From Chloroflexota bacterium (GTDB lineage: Bacteria > Chloroflexota > Limnocylindria > Limnocylindrales > CSP1-4): DNA of 42,222 nt. Under the pieces are notes generated by a model. The model was not told where the DNA came from and made no database searches. It saw nothing but the letters and a program-made list of their open reading frames with translations. The stretch lies in the NCBI GenBank assembly GCA_025935925.1, contig JAICUI010000025.1, positions 1-42,222 of the forward strand, in the 5' to 3' direction. Below are positions 1-12,032 of the stretch, one piece after another. Within the stretch, counting starts at the first letter, position 1; each line of letters opens with the position of its first letter. The translations under genes and the position numbers were made by a program.

Positions 1-2
1 CC

Positions 3-1064
<1,062 letters not shown>

Positions 1065-1087
1065 TCCGAAACCCCAACTCGAGAACG

Positions 1088-1120
1088 GCCCCCGGAGGCA
1101 TCGCCTCCGGGGGCTTCTTC
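1088..1120 (+). terminator. Intrinsic terminator of groEL
   Basis: Perfect 12-bp inverted repeat (GCCCCCGGAGGC at 1088-1099 and its complement at 1103-1114) with a 3-base apex, followed by TTCTTC. It sits 24 bases past the groEL stop codon. Confidence 0.85.
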
Positions 1121-1151
1121 GTGCCCTCCAGGGGCTTCTTCGTGCCCTCCA
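1110..1151 (+). repeat. Tandem duplication of a 21-bp unit at the terminator tail
   Basis: Two identical 21-base copies, 1110-1130 and 1131-1151, each beginning GGGGCTTCTTCG. The first copy includes the right end of the groEL terminator stem and its T-rich tail. The duplication repeats the tail but not the whole hairpin. Confidence 0.9.
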
Positions 1152-1158
1152 GGCTGCC

Positions 1159-1164
1159 TATGCT
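1159..1164 (+). promoter_or_regulatory. Putative -10 box (TATGCT) for the following membrane protein gene
   Basis: TATGCT lies 38 bases before the ATG at 1203. Transcription would start near 1171, giving a short leader that includes the GGAGGG ribosome site at about 1193. No clear -35 box is seen. Confidence 0.4.
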
Positions 1165-1202
1165 CCGCAGGACCGGATCCACGGTCAGCGCTGGAGGGAG
1201 CG

Positions 1203-1727
1203 ATGCAACGGCACACGATCCGACGCTTCGACATCGTGCGCGCGGCGAACCTGGTCGCCGCCGTCTACACGGTCCTCGGTCTCGTCTTCGGGCTGATCGT
1301 CTTCCTGCCGATCGCGCTGATCGGCGGCATCGCGAGCAGCCAGGCCTCGAGCGGCGGCGGCGCCCTGCTCGCCGGCGGCCTGATCGGCGGGCTGATCTTC
1401 TACGTGATCATCGTCGCCTTCTACGCGGTCGCCGGCTGGGTGTTCGGCGCGATCCTCGCCGCCGTGTACAACTTCGTGGCGGGCAGGATCGGCGGGCTGC
1501 GGTTCGTGGTCGACGTCGAAGGCCCGGCGGGTTCCTATGCCGGGTACCCGGCGGCGTACCCCGGCGGCTACCCGGGGCAGCCGCAGGCGGCGCCGGCCGC
1601 GAACCCGTACGCGCCCAACGCGTACCCGGGCCATCCGTACGCGCCCGACCCGTACGCTCCGGGGCACGGCACGTCGCCGCGCGATCCGCGGCCACCGCAG
1701 GGTCCGCCCCCCGCGCCGCCTGCCTGA
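1203..1727 (+). CDS. Membrane protein with DUF3566-like core and Pro/Tyr/Gly-rich tail
   Basis: 174 residues. A short basic N-terminus (MQRHTIRRFDIVRAANLV) leads into two long hydrophobic segments (about 16-45 and 56-95) joined by a Ser/Gly-rich loop. The second segment ends AAVYNFVAGRIGGLRF, which resembles the end of DUF3566-type membrane proteins. From about residue 110 the protein is a low-complexity tail with repeated YP, YAP and PG steps (AYPGGYPG, YAPNAYPGHPYAPDPYAPG), presumably disordered. GGAGGG about 5 bases before the ATG supports the start. It has no visible functional partner and is separate from groEL because of the terminator. The DUF3566 link is from memory of the family pattern and is moderate. 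The function is unknown. Confidence 0.75.
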   Translation: MQRHTIRRFDIVRAANLVAAVYTVLGLVFGLIVFLPIALIGGIASSQASSGGGALLAGGLIGGLIFYVIIVAFYAVAGWVFGAILAAVYNFVAGRIGGLRFVVDVEGPAGSYAGYPAAYPGGYPGQPQAAPAANPYAPNAYPGHPYAPDPYAPGHGTSPRDPRPPQGPPPAPPA

Positions 1728-1838
1728 GCAGCCGCGGGACGCCGGCGCGTTTGACCGATCCCGACGGGGTGCGCGAGCCTAGGGCCCGACGACCGGCCGG
1801 CACGTGGCGCCGGGGCGCGGCGCACCAGGGAGGATCGA

Positions 1839-2639
1839 GTGGCCAACCGCGGGCCGTTGCTGGGCGTCGCCGTGCTGCTCGGCGTCCTCGGCGTCATGTC
1901 GGTGGTCGGTGCGGTCGCGGGCGTCGGCCCGCTGGCGACCGCCGAGCCGGCGGAGAAGGTGACGGATCCCGAGGAGATGCTCGCCCGGAGCCTCCAGTCC
2001 GTCATCGACGCCGACGCGGTCCACCTCGATGCCACCGTGACGGGTCACCTGCCGGGCGCGCTGCTCGACCGGCCGGAGGCGAGCGTCGTGCTCGACGGCA
2101 CGCACGCCGAAGGCGACATCCGCCCGAAGGACGCGAAGACCCGGGCCCACGTCGAGAGCGCGCCGCTCGGCGTCGACCTCGATACGGTCTCGGTGTGGGA
2201 CGCCGTCTGGTATCGCGAGGGATCGGCGGCCCCGTGGACCAAGGCCTCCCTCGGGGCGATCTCCGCGGGCGCCGGCGTCGATGCGAACCCGCTGACGCTC
2301 GTCGACCGGGTCCGCGGCTACCTCGCGCGGCCCGACGTGACGCCGACGGTCCGCGACGTCGCCTGCGGCTCGCCCTCGATGCGCTGCCGGCACATCGAGC
2401 TCGACGCGGGCACCGATCCGTCCACGATCCTCGGGCTGCTGCTGCCGCCCGAGCGTGCCGCCGACCTGCCTCCGGCCCGGACGTTCGTCACGCTCGATGC
2501 CGACGCGGCGACCCTCCGGCCGGTGCACCTCGTCGTGGACGTGGCGAGCGACAACGGCGCGGTCGACCTCGAGCTGATCGTCGACGCGTCGCGCTGGGAC
2601 GACGACCTGGCGATCGATGAGCCGTCCACCGCGCCCTGA
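1839..2639 (+). CDS. Secreted or anchored LppX/LprG-like (LolA-fold) protein, hypothetical
   Basis: 266 residues from a GTG start that has an AGGGAGG ribosome site 5-6 bases upstream. Residues about 6-30 are a hydrophobic signal or anchor (LLGVAVLLGVLGVMSVVGAV) without a lipobox cysteine. The exported part starts with a helix (EEMLARSLQSVIDADAVHLDATVTG) followed by alternating beta-type stretches. That is the layout of mycobacterial LppX/LprG lipoproteins, which carry lipids in a half-barrel. Two cysteines (VACGSPSMRCRHIEL) could form a disulfide. The fold assignment is an inference from pattern. A role in moving or sensing a hydrophobic ligand is only a guess. It follows the preceding membrane protein gene after 111 bases. 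Confidence 0.65.
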   Translation: MANRGPLLGVAVLLGVLGVMSVVGAVAGVGPLATAEPAEKVTDPEEMLARSLQSVIDADAVHLDATVTGHLPGALLDRPEASVVLDGTHAEGDIRPKDAKTRAHVESAPLGVDLDTVSVWDAVWYREGSAAPWTKASLGAISAGAGVDANPLTLVDRVRGYLARPDVTPTVRDVACGSPSMRCRHIELDAGTDPSTILGLLLPPERAADLPPARTFVTLDADAATLRPVHLVVDVASDNGAVDLELIVDASRWDDDLAIDEPSTAP

Positions 2640-2859
2640 CCCGCACTCGTCGTAGTCGCTCCATTCCTGGTGCCAGCGCTTCGCGAGCGACAGGGCCCGA
2701 GGCGCCCGGCGGTTTCCGGCCCCGGCACGCCGGTTCGGGGCCATCGCGCGTCGTTCATGCATGGAGCGGCTCTGGCGCCGCCGACGCTGCCCGCAGGAGC
2801 GTCGGCGCGAGGCCTGTCGTCGCCAGTGTCCGTGCGCCAGAAATGGATCGCATATCCCG
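2640..2859. other. Gene-free stretch upstream of the 17-bp repeats
   Basis: No convincing gene or RNA was found here. The minus strand between about 2744 and 2640 reads as a short peptide-like stretch (LAKRWHQEWSDYDECG) with normal codon choice. It has no stop of its own and runs on antisense to the preceding gene, so it is not called as a CDS. Confidence 0.6.
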
Positions 2860-3029
2860 CCGCGGAAGGCGCGCGGGCCGCGGAGGCCGCGCGCCACCGA
2901 ACCGCGCCGGGCGCGAGCGACCGCCGGGCCCCGGGACGCCGCGGCCACCGAACCGCGCCGGCCGCGGACGACCACCGGCCGCGGACGCCCGCCGGCCGCG
3001 GACGCCCGCCGGCCGCGGAAGCCCAAAGA
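2860..3029. repeat. Degenerate 17-bp tandem repeat array, about ten units
   Basis: The sequence can be cut into ten consecutive 17-base units from 2860. The clearest are CCGCGGACGCCCGCCGG, exactly repeated at 2979-2995 and 2996-3012, and CCACCGAACCGCGCCGG, identical at 2894-2910 and 2945-2961 (51 bases, three units, apart). The outer units are worn. The unit length is not a multiple of three, so this is not a protein repeat. It lies in the 475-bp gap before the helicase gene and ends about 75 bases before its promoter. Confidence 0.8.
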
Positions 3030-3102
3030 CGGAGCCGGCCACGAACCCGCCACCTGCCGGGTGGACCGAGGTTCCTGCCAGGGTCCGGCCCGCCGCGCGA
3101 CC

Positions 3103-3108
3103 TAGAAT
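3103..3108 (+). promoter_or_regulatory. Putative leaderless promoter -10 box (TAGAAT) of the helicase gene
   Basis: TAGAAT is separated from the GTG start at 3115 by exactly six bases, so transcription should begin at or next to the start codon. No ribosome site is present, which fits a leaderless mRNA. Confidence 0.6.
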
Positions 3109-3114
3109 GGCCCG

Positions 3115-5856
3115 GTGAGTCCCACCCCGGCGGGCGAGCCCGTCAAGCGTCGGCGACGACGCCTCGCGGAGCCCGACGGGCAGGGCACCTGGCTCGACTT
3201 CGGGCCCGGCGCCGATGAGCCGCCCACGAGCCCGCAAGCGCCCGCGGCCACCCCGGACGAACCCGACTGGCTGCGTGACGCGCCGTCCGCCTCGAGCGCC
3301 CTCGACGAGCCCGTCGCCGTCGTCTCCGAGGCGGAGGCCGCCGCGGCCCTCGCCCGGCGTCGCGCCGAGCGGGCGGCGGACATCGTCGGCCGGCTCAACC
3401 CGGAGCAGGCGAGGGCCGTCACGACGACGGACGGCCCGCTCCTCATCCTCGCCGGCGCCGGCTCGGGCAAGACACGCGTCGTCGCGCATCGCATCGCGTA
3501 CCTGATCGGCGCCATGGGCGTGCGGCCCAGGAGCATCCTCGCCGTCACGTTCACGAACCGCGCCGCGGGCGAGCTTCGCGAACGCATCCAGGCGCTCGTC
3601 GGCGACCAGGGCAAGGAGGTCGACGCCGGGACGTTCCACTCGCTGTGCGCGCGCGTGCTTCGGCGGGACGGCGAGGCGATCGGGCTCGACCGCCGGTTCG
3701 TGATCTACGACACCGACGACCAGCAGCAGCTGATGAAGCGGATCCTGGCCGAGCAGGACCTGCCCGCGACCGGCGAGTTCCGGCCGTCGGCGATCCTCGG
3801 CGCGATCAGCCGGGCGAAGAACGACATGCTCGACCCGACGTTCCTCGCCCAGCACGCCGTCAACCACCGGGAACGCGTGATCGCGAAGCTCGCTCAGCGC
3901 TATGAGGAGCGCCTCGCGACCGTCGGCGCGCTCGACTTCGACGACCTCCTGCTGAAAGCCGTGGAGCTGTTCGAGAAGTCGCCCGACACCCTCGAGCGCT
4001 ACCAGCAGCGCTGGCGCTACCTCCACGTCGACGAGTACCAGGACACGAACCGGCCGCAGTACCTGTGGGTGAAGGCGCTCGCCTCGGGCCACCGGAACCT
4101 CGCCGTCGTCGGCGATGACGACCAGTCGATCTACGGCTGGCGCGGGGCGAACGTCCAGAACATCCTCGACTTCGAGCGCGACTATCCCGACGCCACCGTC
4201 GTGAAGCTCGAGCAGAACTACCGGTCGACCCAGCTGATCCTCGACGTCGCGCACGCGGTCGTGTCGCGCAACGAGCGGCGCACCGACAAGAAGCTGTGGA
4301 CCGAGAACCAGGGCGGCGTCCCGATCCAGCGCTTCGAGGCCTTCAACGAGGAGGAGGAGGCCGAGTGGATCGCGCGCCAGGTCGAGGGGCTCATCGGCCA
4401 GACCGGGCGCAGCGGCTGGCTCACGCGGCGCGCGGACGACGACGAGGCGACGCGCCTCCGGCCGAAGGACGTCGCCGTGATGTACCGCATGAACTCGCAG
4501 TCGCGAGCGATCGAGGAGGCGTTCCTCCGCTACGGCCTGCGCTACCAGCTCGTCGGCGGCACGCGGTTCTACCAGCGCCGCGAGGTCAAGGACGCGCTCG
4601 CCTACCTGCGGGTCCTGCGATCGGACACCGACGCCGTGTCGTACGAGCGGGTGATCAACGTCCCCGCGCGGTCGATCGGCGACAAGAGCGTCGAGGCGTT
4701 GCGCCGCTGGGCCGACCGCCACGACGCGAACATGTTCGCGGCGCTCGAGGCGGCGGGGAAGGGAGAGGTCGAGGGCCTCGTCGCGCGCTCGCGCACCGCG
4801 ATCGGCGAGTTCGGCCTGCTCATCGCGCGGCTGCGCAAGCGGATCGGCGTGCTGCCGCTTCCCGAGCTCTTGGACGAGGTGCTCGAGCAGTCCGGCTACC
4901 GGGCCATGCTCGCCGACGGCTCGGAGGATGGCGAGGACCGCTGGAACAACCTCCTCGAGCTCCGCTCCGTCACGACCCGCTACGACGACCTGTCGCCCGA
5001 GGACGCGCTCGACCGGCTGCTCGAGGAGACCGCGCTCGTCGCGGACCAGGACAGCTACGAGGGCGAGAAGGACGCCGTGACGCTGATCACGCTCCACGCG
5101 GCGAAGGGCCTCGAGTTCCCGGTCGTGTTCATCGCCGGCCTCGAGGAGGGCGTGTTCCCGCACAACCGGGCGCTCGACGACGAGCGCGAGCTCGAGGAGG
5201 AGCGGCGCCTCGCGTACGTCGGGATCACGCGCGCGAAGCGGCGGCTGTTCCTGTCGCACGCCTGGCGGCGCGCGACGTGGGGCGGCGGCGGGATGTCGAT
5301 CCCGTCGCGCTTCCTGCTCGAGATCCCGCCCGAGCTCATGGTCGGGCCACAGCTCCGCGGCGCGGCCGACATCGGCGCGGATCTCGACCCGGACCTCGTG
5401 TTCCGCGAGCGCGGGTCGCGCCTCGGCGCCGGCATCCGCGCGGGTGGCGGCGCGTACCGGCAGGGGAGCGGGCGGCCCGGGGCGCCCCTGCCGGGCGAGT
5501 CCTTCCGGCCGTCGCGCGACCTCGGCGCGAAGCGCGATGCGTTCGCGGCCGGCGCGCCGTCCGGCTCGCTCGGGCGGCAGGGCGGGGCACTCCCCGCGTG
5601 GGACGAGCTGGCGCCACAGGCGCCGGGGCTGGAACCCAGGCGAGAGCCCGGCCGCGTCCCCGAGCGGCCGATCATCCCCGGCGAGCGCCGCTACCGCGAC
5701 GGCGACCGGATCCGGCACGCCCGCTGGGGCGACGGCATCGTCATCACCTCGAGGCTGACCCGCGACGACGAGGAGGTCCAGGTCGCGTTCAAGGACCCGC
5801 AGGTGGGCCGCAAGACGATGCTCGCGTCGCTCGCGAACCTCGAGCTGATCGGCTAG
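3115..5856 (+). CDS. pcrA: ATP-dependent DNA helicase, UvrD/PcrA family
   Basis: 913 residues. A superfamily 1A 3'-5' DNA helicase acting in nucleotide excision repair and in clearing replication or transcription conflicts. An extra N-terminal 90 residues (KRRRRR patch, then an acidic, proline-rich stretch) precede the core. Motifs in order: Q-motif region LNPEQARAV, Walker A AGAGSGKT (113-120), VDEYQDTN (motif II), GDDDQSIYGWRGA (motif III), QNYRS (motif IV), TLHAAKGLEFPVVF (motif V) and YVGITRAKRRL (motif VI). A low-complexity linker leads to a C-terminal Tudor-like module (RIRHARWGDGIVI), which in PcrA binds RNA polymerase. The GTG start fits the adjacent -10 box. The TAG stop shares the palindrome CTAG with the stop of the convergent gene. 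Naming as pcrA versus uvrD is a matter of convention. Confidence 0.97.
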   Translation: MSPTPAGEPVKRRRRRLAEPDGQGTWLDFGPGADEPPTSPQAPAATPDEPDWLRDAPSASSALDEPVAVVSEAEAAAALARRRAERAADIVGRLNPEQARAVTTTDGPLLILAGAGSGKTRVVAHRIAYLIGAMGVRPRSILAVTFTNRAAGELRERIQALVGDQGKEVDAGTFHSLCARVLRRDGEAIGLDRRFVIYDTDDQQQLMKRILAEQDLPATGEFRPSAILGAISRAKNDMLDPTFLAQHAVNHRERVIAKLAQRYEERLATVGALDFDDLLLKAVELFEKSPDTLERYQQRWRYLHVDEYQDTNRPQYLWVKALASGHRNLAVVGDDDQSIYGWRGANVQNILDFERDYPDATVVKLEQNYRSTQLILDVAHAVVSRNERRTDKKLWTENQGGVPIQRFEAFNEEEEAEWIARQVEGLIGQTGRSGWLTRRADDDEATRLRPKDVAVMYRMNSQSRAIEEAFLRYGLRYQLVGGTRFYQRREVKDALAYLRVLRSDTDAVSYERVINVPARSIGDKSVEALRRWADRHDANMFAALEAAGKGEVEGLVARSRTAIGEFGLLIARLRKRIGVLPLPELLDEVLEQSGYRAMLADGSEDGEDRWNNLLELRSVTTRYDDLSPEDALDRLLEETALVADQDSYEGEKDAVTLITLHAAKGLEFPVVFIAGLEEGVFPHNRALDDERELEEERRLAYVGITRAKRRLFLSHAWRRATWGGGGMSIPSRFLLEIPPELMVGPQLRGAADIGADLDPDLVFRERGSRLGAGIRAGGGAYRQGSGRPGAPLPGESFRPSRDLGAKRDAFAAGAPSGSLGRQGGALPAWDELAPQAPGLEPRREPGRVPERPIIPGERRYRDGDRIRHARWGDGIVITSRLTRDDEEVQVAFKDPQVGRKTMLASLANLELIG

Positions 5857-6371
5857 TCCGCGTCGAACACGAACCAGCAGAGGTCGTTGCGGCGTCGCTG
5901 GTCGTCGAGCACGAGGGCGCGCACCTCGACGGGCAGCCGGTCGCGCTGCCAGCGGCACTCGCGGCGTCCGGCGGCCTCGGCGCCGGGTGCCGGCGACGCC
6001 GCACGCACCGCCTTGATGGCGTACGCGGCAGCACCGAGGTCGTGCGCCGCGACGTGCGCGACGTTCGCCGCCTGGGCCGCGGCGTACGCGGCGAACCGGG
6101 GCGCACCGCGGAGGTCCCGTGCGGCGCCGTTCGCGTGCCCCGCGGCCGTCCTCGCCTCGGTCATGGTCGCCTCGCCGCGCACCCACGCGCGGCCGAGCTC
6201 GATCGCCCGGCGCGGCCGGTCGTCGCCGGGTCGCGCGGCCTCGAAGAGCGGCAGCACGTGCTCGGCGCAGGCGGCCGCCCACAGCGCGAGCCGGTGGTGG
6301 TCGGCGTCGCTCAGCGTGCCGCCGCGGCGCACGGTGACGAGCCTCGCGTCGCGGACCTTGGGCAGGATCAC
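5853..6371 (-). CDS. Imm5-like putative immunity protein
   Basis: 172 residues from GTG. The N-terminal KVRDARLVTVRRGGTLSDAD, the LALWAAACAEHVLPLFE helix, DDRPRRAIELGRAWVRGE and the Ala/His-rich AHVAAHDLGAAAYAIKAVR helix match the family annotated as putative immunity protein (Imm5-type, associated with polymorphic toxins). It ends LVLDDQRRRNDLCWFVFD, also typical. The GTG overlaps the TGA of the ankyrin gene (GTGA), so it is translationally coupled as the last gene of a three-gene operon. No toxin is adjacent. Members of this family are common as chromosomal orphans, so a real immunity function is not established. Its stop overlaps that of the helicase gene tail to tail. Confidence 0.8.
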   Translation of the reverse strand: MILPKVRDARLVTVRRGGTLSDADHHRLALWAAACAEHVLPLFEAARPGDDRPRRAIELGRAWVRGEATMTEARTAAGHANGAARDLRGAPRFAAYAAAQAANVAHVAAHDLGAAAYAIKAVRAASPAPGAEAAGRRECRWQRDRLPVEVRALVLDDQRRRNDLCWFVFDAD

Positions 6372-6958
6372 GCGTCGCCCGCGAGGATCGCGACGATCGC
6401 CGCCTGGCCGCGCGCCCGCGCGTGGGCGAGCGCGGTGACCCCGTCGCGGTCGCCGAGGCCCGGGTCGGCGCCGTGCTCGAGCAGCAGCCGGACGATCGCC
6501 TGGTGACGCGGTCCGCCGTCGCCGAGGATCACGGCTTCGAGCAGCGCGGTCCAGCCGAGGTCGTTGACGTGGTTGACGTCGACGCGGCTCGATTCGAGCA
6601 GATAGCGCACCACCTCGACGTGCCCCCGCTCGCTCGCCGGGATCACGGCCACGCCGCCGTACCGGTTGGTGAGCGCCGGATCCGCACCTGCCTCGTTGAC
6701 CAGGCGCAGGATGTCGAGCAGCCCCTCGGCGCCCGCGTAGAGGAACGGGTTCGCGCGGTCGTCGTCGCGGATGTCGACGTCCGCGCCGGCCTCGATGAGC
6801 GCCCGGACCGCGTCGGGGCGGCGGGCCATCGTCGCCACGAGGATCGCCGTCCGGCCCCGATCGTCGCGCGCATCGACGTCCTCGCCCTCCGCGACGAGCC
6901 GCCGGATCGCCGCGACGTCGCCGGCCGCCGCCGCCTCGTGGAGCCGCCCCCCGCTCAT
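6368..6958 (-). CDS. Ankyrin-repeat protein
   Basis: 196 residues and no signal peptide, so probably cytoplasmic. At least four ankyrin units are visible: RLHEAAAAGDVAAIRRLVAE, GRTAILVATMARRPDAVRAL with AGADVDIRD, a third around GGVAVIPASERGHVEVVRYL, and a fourth (GWTALLEAVILGDGGPRHQA then LLLEHGADPG). It ends with GVTALAHARARGQAAIVAIL. Such short ankyrin proteins bind other proteins. In polymorphic-toxin systems ankyrin proteins (Imm-Ank) also serve as immunity proteins, which is notable beside an Imm5-like gene. The ATG overlaps the GNAT stop (ATGA) and its stop overlaps the next GTG. Confidence 0.9.
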   Translation of the reverse strand: MSGGRLHEAAAAGDVAAIRRLVAEGEDVDARDDRGRTAILVATMARRPDAVRALIEAGADVDIRDDDRANPFLYAGAEGLLDILRLVNEAGADPALTNRYGGVAVIPASERGHVEVVRYLLESSRVDVNHVNDLGWTALLEAVILGDGGPRHQAIVRLLLEHGADPGLGDRDGVTALAHARARGQAAIVAILAGDA

Positions 6959-7539
6959 CGTCGCGCGCGCCAGTCCGAGCGCGCCAGGCGGTACGCCACG
7001 TGCGGCCGGAGCGGGTGGCCATCGGGGAGCCGCGGATGCAGGAAGTCGTATGGAGCCGAGGCGTCGTGCCGCGCCATGCCGAGCTTCTCCATCACGCGCC
7101 GGCTCCGGACGTTGGCGACCGTCGTGTACGAGACGAGCTCCTCGATGCCCGCGTCCTCGAACGCGAACCGCATCGCCTCCCGCGCTGCCTCCGTCGCGAA
7201 GCCGCGCCCCCAGCCCTCGCGGGCGAGCCGCCAGCCGATCTCGGGCACGGGGTCGGGCGCCCACGCGAGCGTCGTGGTGCCGACGAATCCGAGGAACCGG
7301 CCGTCGGCGAGCCGCTCCACCGCGAACAGCCCGAAGCCGTCCTCCCGCCAGTGCTCGAGGATCCGGTCGACGAACGCGTCGCTCTCGGCACGCGCGAGGG
7401 GCGTCGACAGGAACTCGGCGACGGCGGGGTCCGCGTTGAGCGCGGCGAACGGCTCGCGGTCGGCGTCGCGCCAATCCCGCAGCAGGAGGCGCTCGGTGCG
7501 CAGGGTCGGGATGTCCGGGCGGACGGGCATGCGGCCCAT
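6955..7539 (-). CDS. GNAT-family N-acetyltransferase (RimJ/RimL-like)
   Basis: 194 residues, or 191 if the ATG at 7530 is used. The opening LRTERLLLRDWRDADREPFAALNADPAVAEFL and the acetyl-CoA region IGWRLAREGWGRGFATEAAR followed by VANVRSRRVMEKLGM are hallmarks of the ribosomal-protein-alanine acetyltransferase branch of GNAT. This branch acetylates protein N-termini, antibiotics or small amines. The substrate cannot be told from sequence. It is the first gene of the GNAT, ankyrin, Imm5 operon and is divergent from the oxidase gene across only 30 bases. That gap is flanked by the inverted hexamers GGTCGC (7540-7545) and GCGACC (7564-7569). Confidence 0.92.
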   Translation of the reverse strand: MGRMPVRPDIPTLRTERLLLRDWRDADREPFAALNADPAVAEFLSTPLARAESDAFVDRILEHWREDGFGLFAVERLADGRFLGFVGTTTLAWAPDPVPEIGWRLAREGWGRGFATEAAREAMRFAFEDAGIEELVSYTTVANVRSRRVMEKLGMARHDASAPYDFLHPRLPDGHPLRPHVAYRLARSDWRARR

Positions 7540-7557
7540 GGTCGCCCATCCCGGCCC

Positions 7558-7563
7558 TATCCT
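7558..7563 (+). promoter_or_regulatory. Putative leaderless promoter -10 box (TATCCT) of the oxidase gene
   Basis: TATCCT, six bases, then GTG at 7570. This is the same spacing as at the helicase gene. There is no ribosome site. The box lies in the 30-bp divergent gap with the GNAT gene. Confidence 0.6.
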
Positions 7564-7569
7564 GCGACC

Positions 7570-10946
<3,377 letters not shown>

Positions 10947-10989
10947 TCGCGCGGTTCGGCGGCCCGGGACGAGATACGGGACCGCGCGA
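10947..10989 (+). other. Imperfect long hairpin between ligA and the amino-acid binding protein gene
   Basis: TCGCGCGGT (10947-10955) pairs with ACCGCGCGA (10981-10989), and one G-U and one C-G pair extend the stem. About 21 bases lie in the loop. There is no T tract. It directly precedes the AAGGAGGA ribosome site of the next gene, so it could be a weak ligA terminator or a 5' leader structure. Confidence 0.4.
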
Positions 10990-11004
10990 CACAAGGAGGA
11001 GCGA

Positions 11005-11970
11005 ATGTCCCTGCGCGGACGACTGTCCATGCTCGGCGTGGCGGCGATGATCGCCGCCGCGTGTTCCAGCGGCGCGGCCACCCCGGCGCCGACGCCCGCC
11101 CCCACCGCCGCCCCGAGCGAGGCCGCCTCGGCCCCCGCCGCGTCGACGGCCGCCTCGGCGCCCGCGTCGGACGCCCTGCCCTCGATCGACCCCAGCTCGC
11201 TGCTGGGCAAGATCATCGCGTCCGGCAAGTTCCGGGTCGCCACCGACCCGAACTACAAGCCGTTCTCGTACCTCAACCCGGACACCAACCAGTACGAGGG
11301 CTTCGACACCTCCACCGCCGAGGAGACCCTCAAGCGCCTCAACCAGAAGCTCGGCACGAACATCCAGATGGACTGGCAGACGCCGAGCTGGGACCTGATC
11401 ACCGCCGGCAGCTGGGGCGGTCGCTGGGACATCTCCATCGGCTCGATGAGCGTGACCCAGACGCGCGCCAAGGTCGTCGACTTCACCGACCCCTACTACT
11501 ACGACGGTGGCGGCGTGGCGGTCCCGAAGGACTCCACGATCACGTCGCTCGACCAGCTCAACGGCAAGACGTTCTGCGTCGGCGCCTCGACGACGTACGA
11601 GCAGTGGCTCAACGGCACGCTCGAGATCGTCGACCCCAACATCATGACGCCGCCGAGCAATCCCCAGGTCACGTCGCTGCCGACCGACAACGAGTGCATC
11701 CAGGCGCTCGCCGCCGGCCGCAAGTTCGACGCCATCGTGGCCAACAAGAACGGGCTCGAGGACGCCGTCAACAGCGGGCAGCCGATCAAGATGCTGCTCG
11801 ACAAGCCGATCTTCACCGTGTCGGTCGCGTTCGCGCTCGACAAGAGCGGCCCGAACACCGCGTCGGCGCTGCAGGTCCTGAACCAGATCATCGGCGACAT
11901 GCACGCCGACGGGACGCTCAAGGGCTTCTCGGAGAAGTGGCTCGGCAACGACACCACCACCGCGCCGTAG
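11005..11970 (+). CDS. Amino-acid ABC transporter substrate-binding lipoprotein (family 3)
   Basis: 321 residues. Signal peptide with lipobox ending IAAAC, lipidated Cys20, followed by an Ala/Pro/Thr linker to about residue 50. The mature domain begins LLGKIIASGKFRVATDPNYKPFSYLN and contains YEGFDTSTAEETLKRL, WDISIGSMSVTQTRAKVVDFTDPYYY and KTFCVGASTTYEQWL. These are the ligand-binding segments of polar amino-acid binding proteins. It captures an amino acid outside the membrane and passes it to the permease encoded next. The ATG at 11005 has AAGGAGGA four bases upstream, which decides the start over in-frame upstream codons. A strong hairpin follows the gene. Confidence 0.95.
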   Translation: MSLRGRLSMLGVAAMIAAACSSGAATPAPTPAPTAAPSEAASAPAASTAASAPASDALPSIDPSSLLGKIIASGKFRVATDPNYKPFSYLNPDTNQYEGFDTSTAEETLKRLNQKLGTNIQMDWQTPSWDLITAGSWGGRWDISIGSMSVTQTRAKVVDFTDPYYYDGGGVAVPKDSTITSLDQLNGKTFCVGASTTYEQWLNGTLEIVDPNIMTPPSNPQVTSLPTDNECIQALAAGRKFDAIVANKNGLEDAVNSGQPIKMLLDKPIFTVSVAFALDKSGPNTASALQVLNQIIGDMHADGTLKGFSEKWLGNDTTTAP

Positions 11971-11981
11971 CGGCCTGAACC

Positions 11982-12012
11982 CGGTTCGCCCGGCCGCCGG
12001 CCGGGCGAACCG
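11982..12012 (+). other. Perfect 15-bp stem-loop between binding-protein and permease genes
   Basis: The arms at 11982-11996 (starting CGGTTCGCCCGG) and 11998-12012 are perfect complements around one central base. There is no T run. It sits 11 bases past the binding-protein stop, where a partial terminator or 3'-end protector would let the lipoprotein be made in excess. Confidence 0.8.
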
Positions 12013-12032
12013 CCATCACCGGGAGCCCGCCC

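Noticed and set aside
2755-6282. A 1175-codon open frame on the minus strand opposite the helicase gene
   Set aside because: It is antisense to a certain helicase gene, contains long Arg/Ala/Pro/Gly runs and no domain. It is an artefact of stop-poor GC-rich sequence, as are the other long antisense frames (for example 19380-20546 and 20639-21445).
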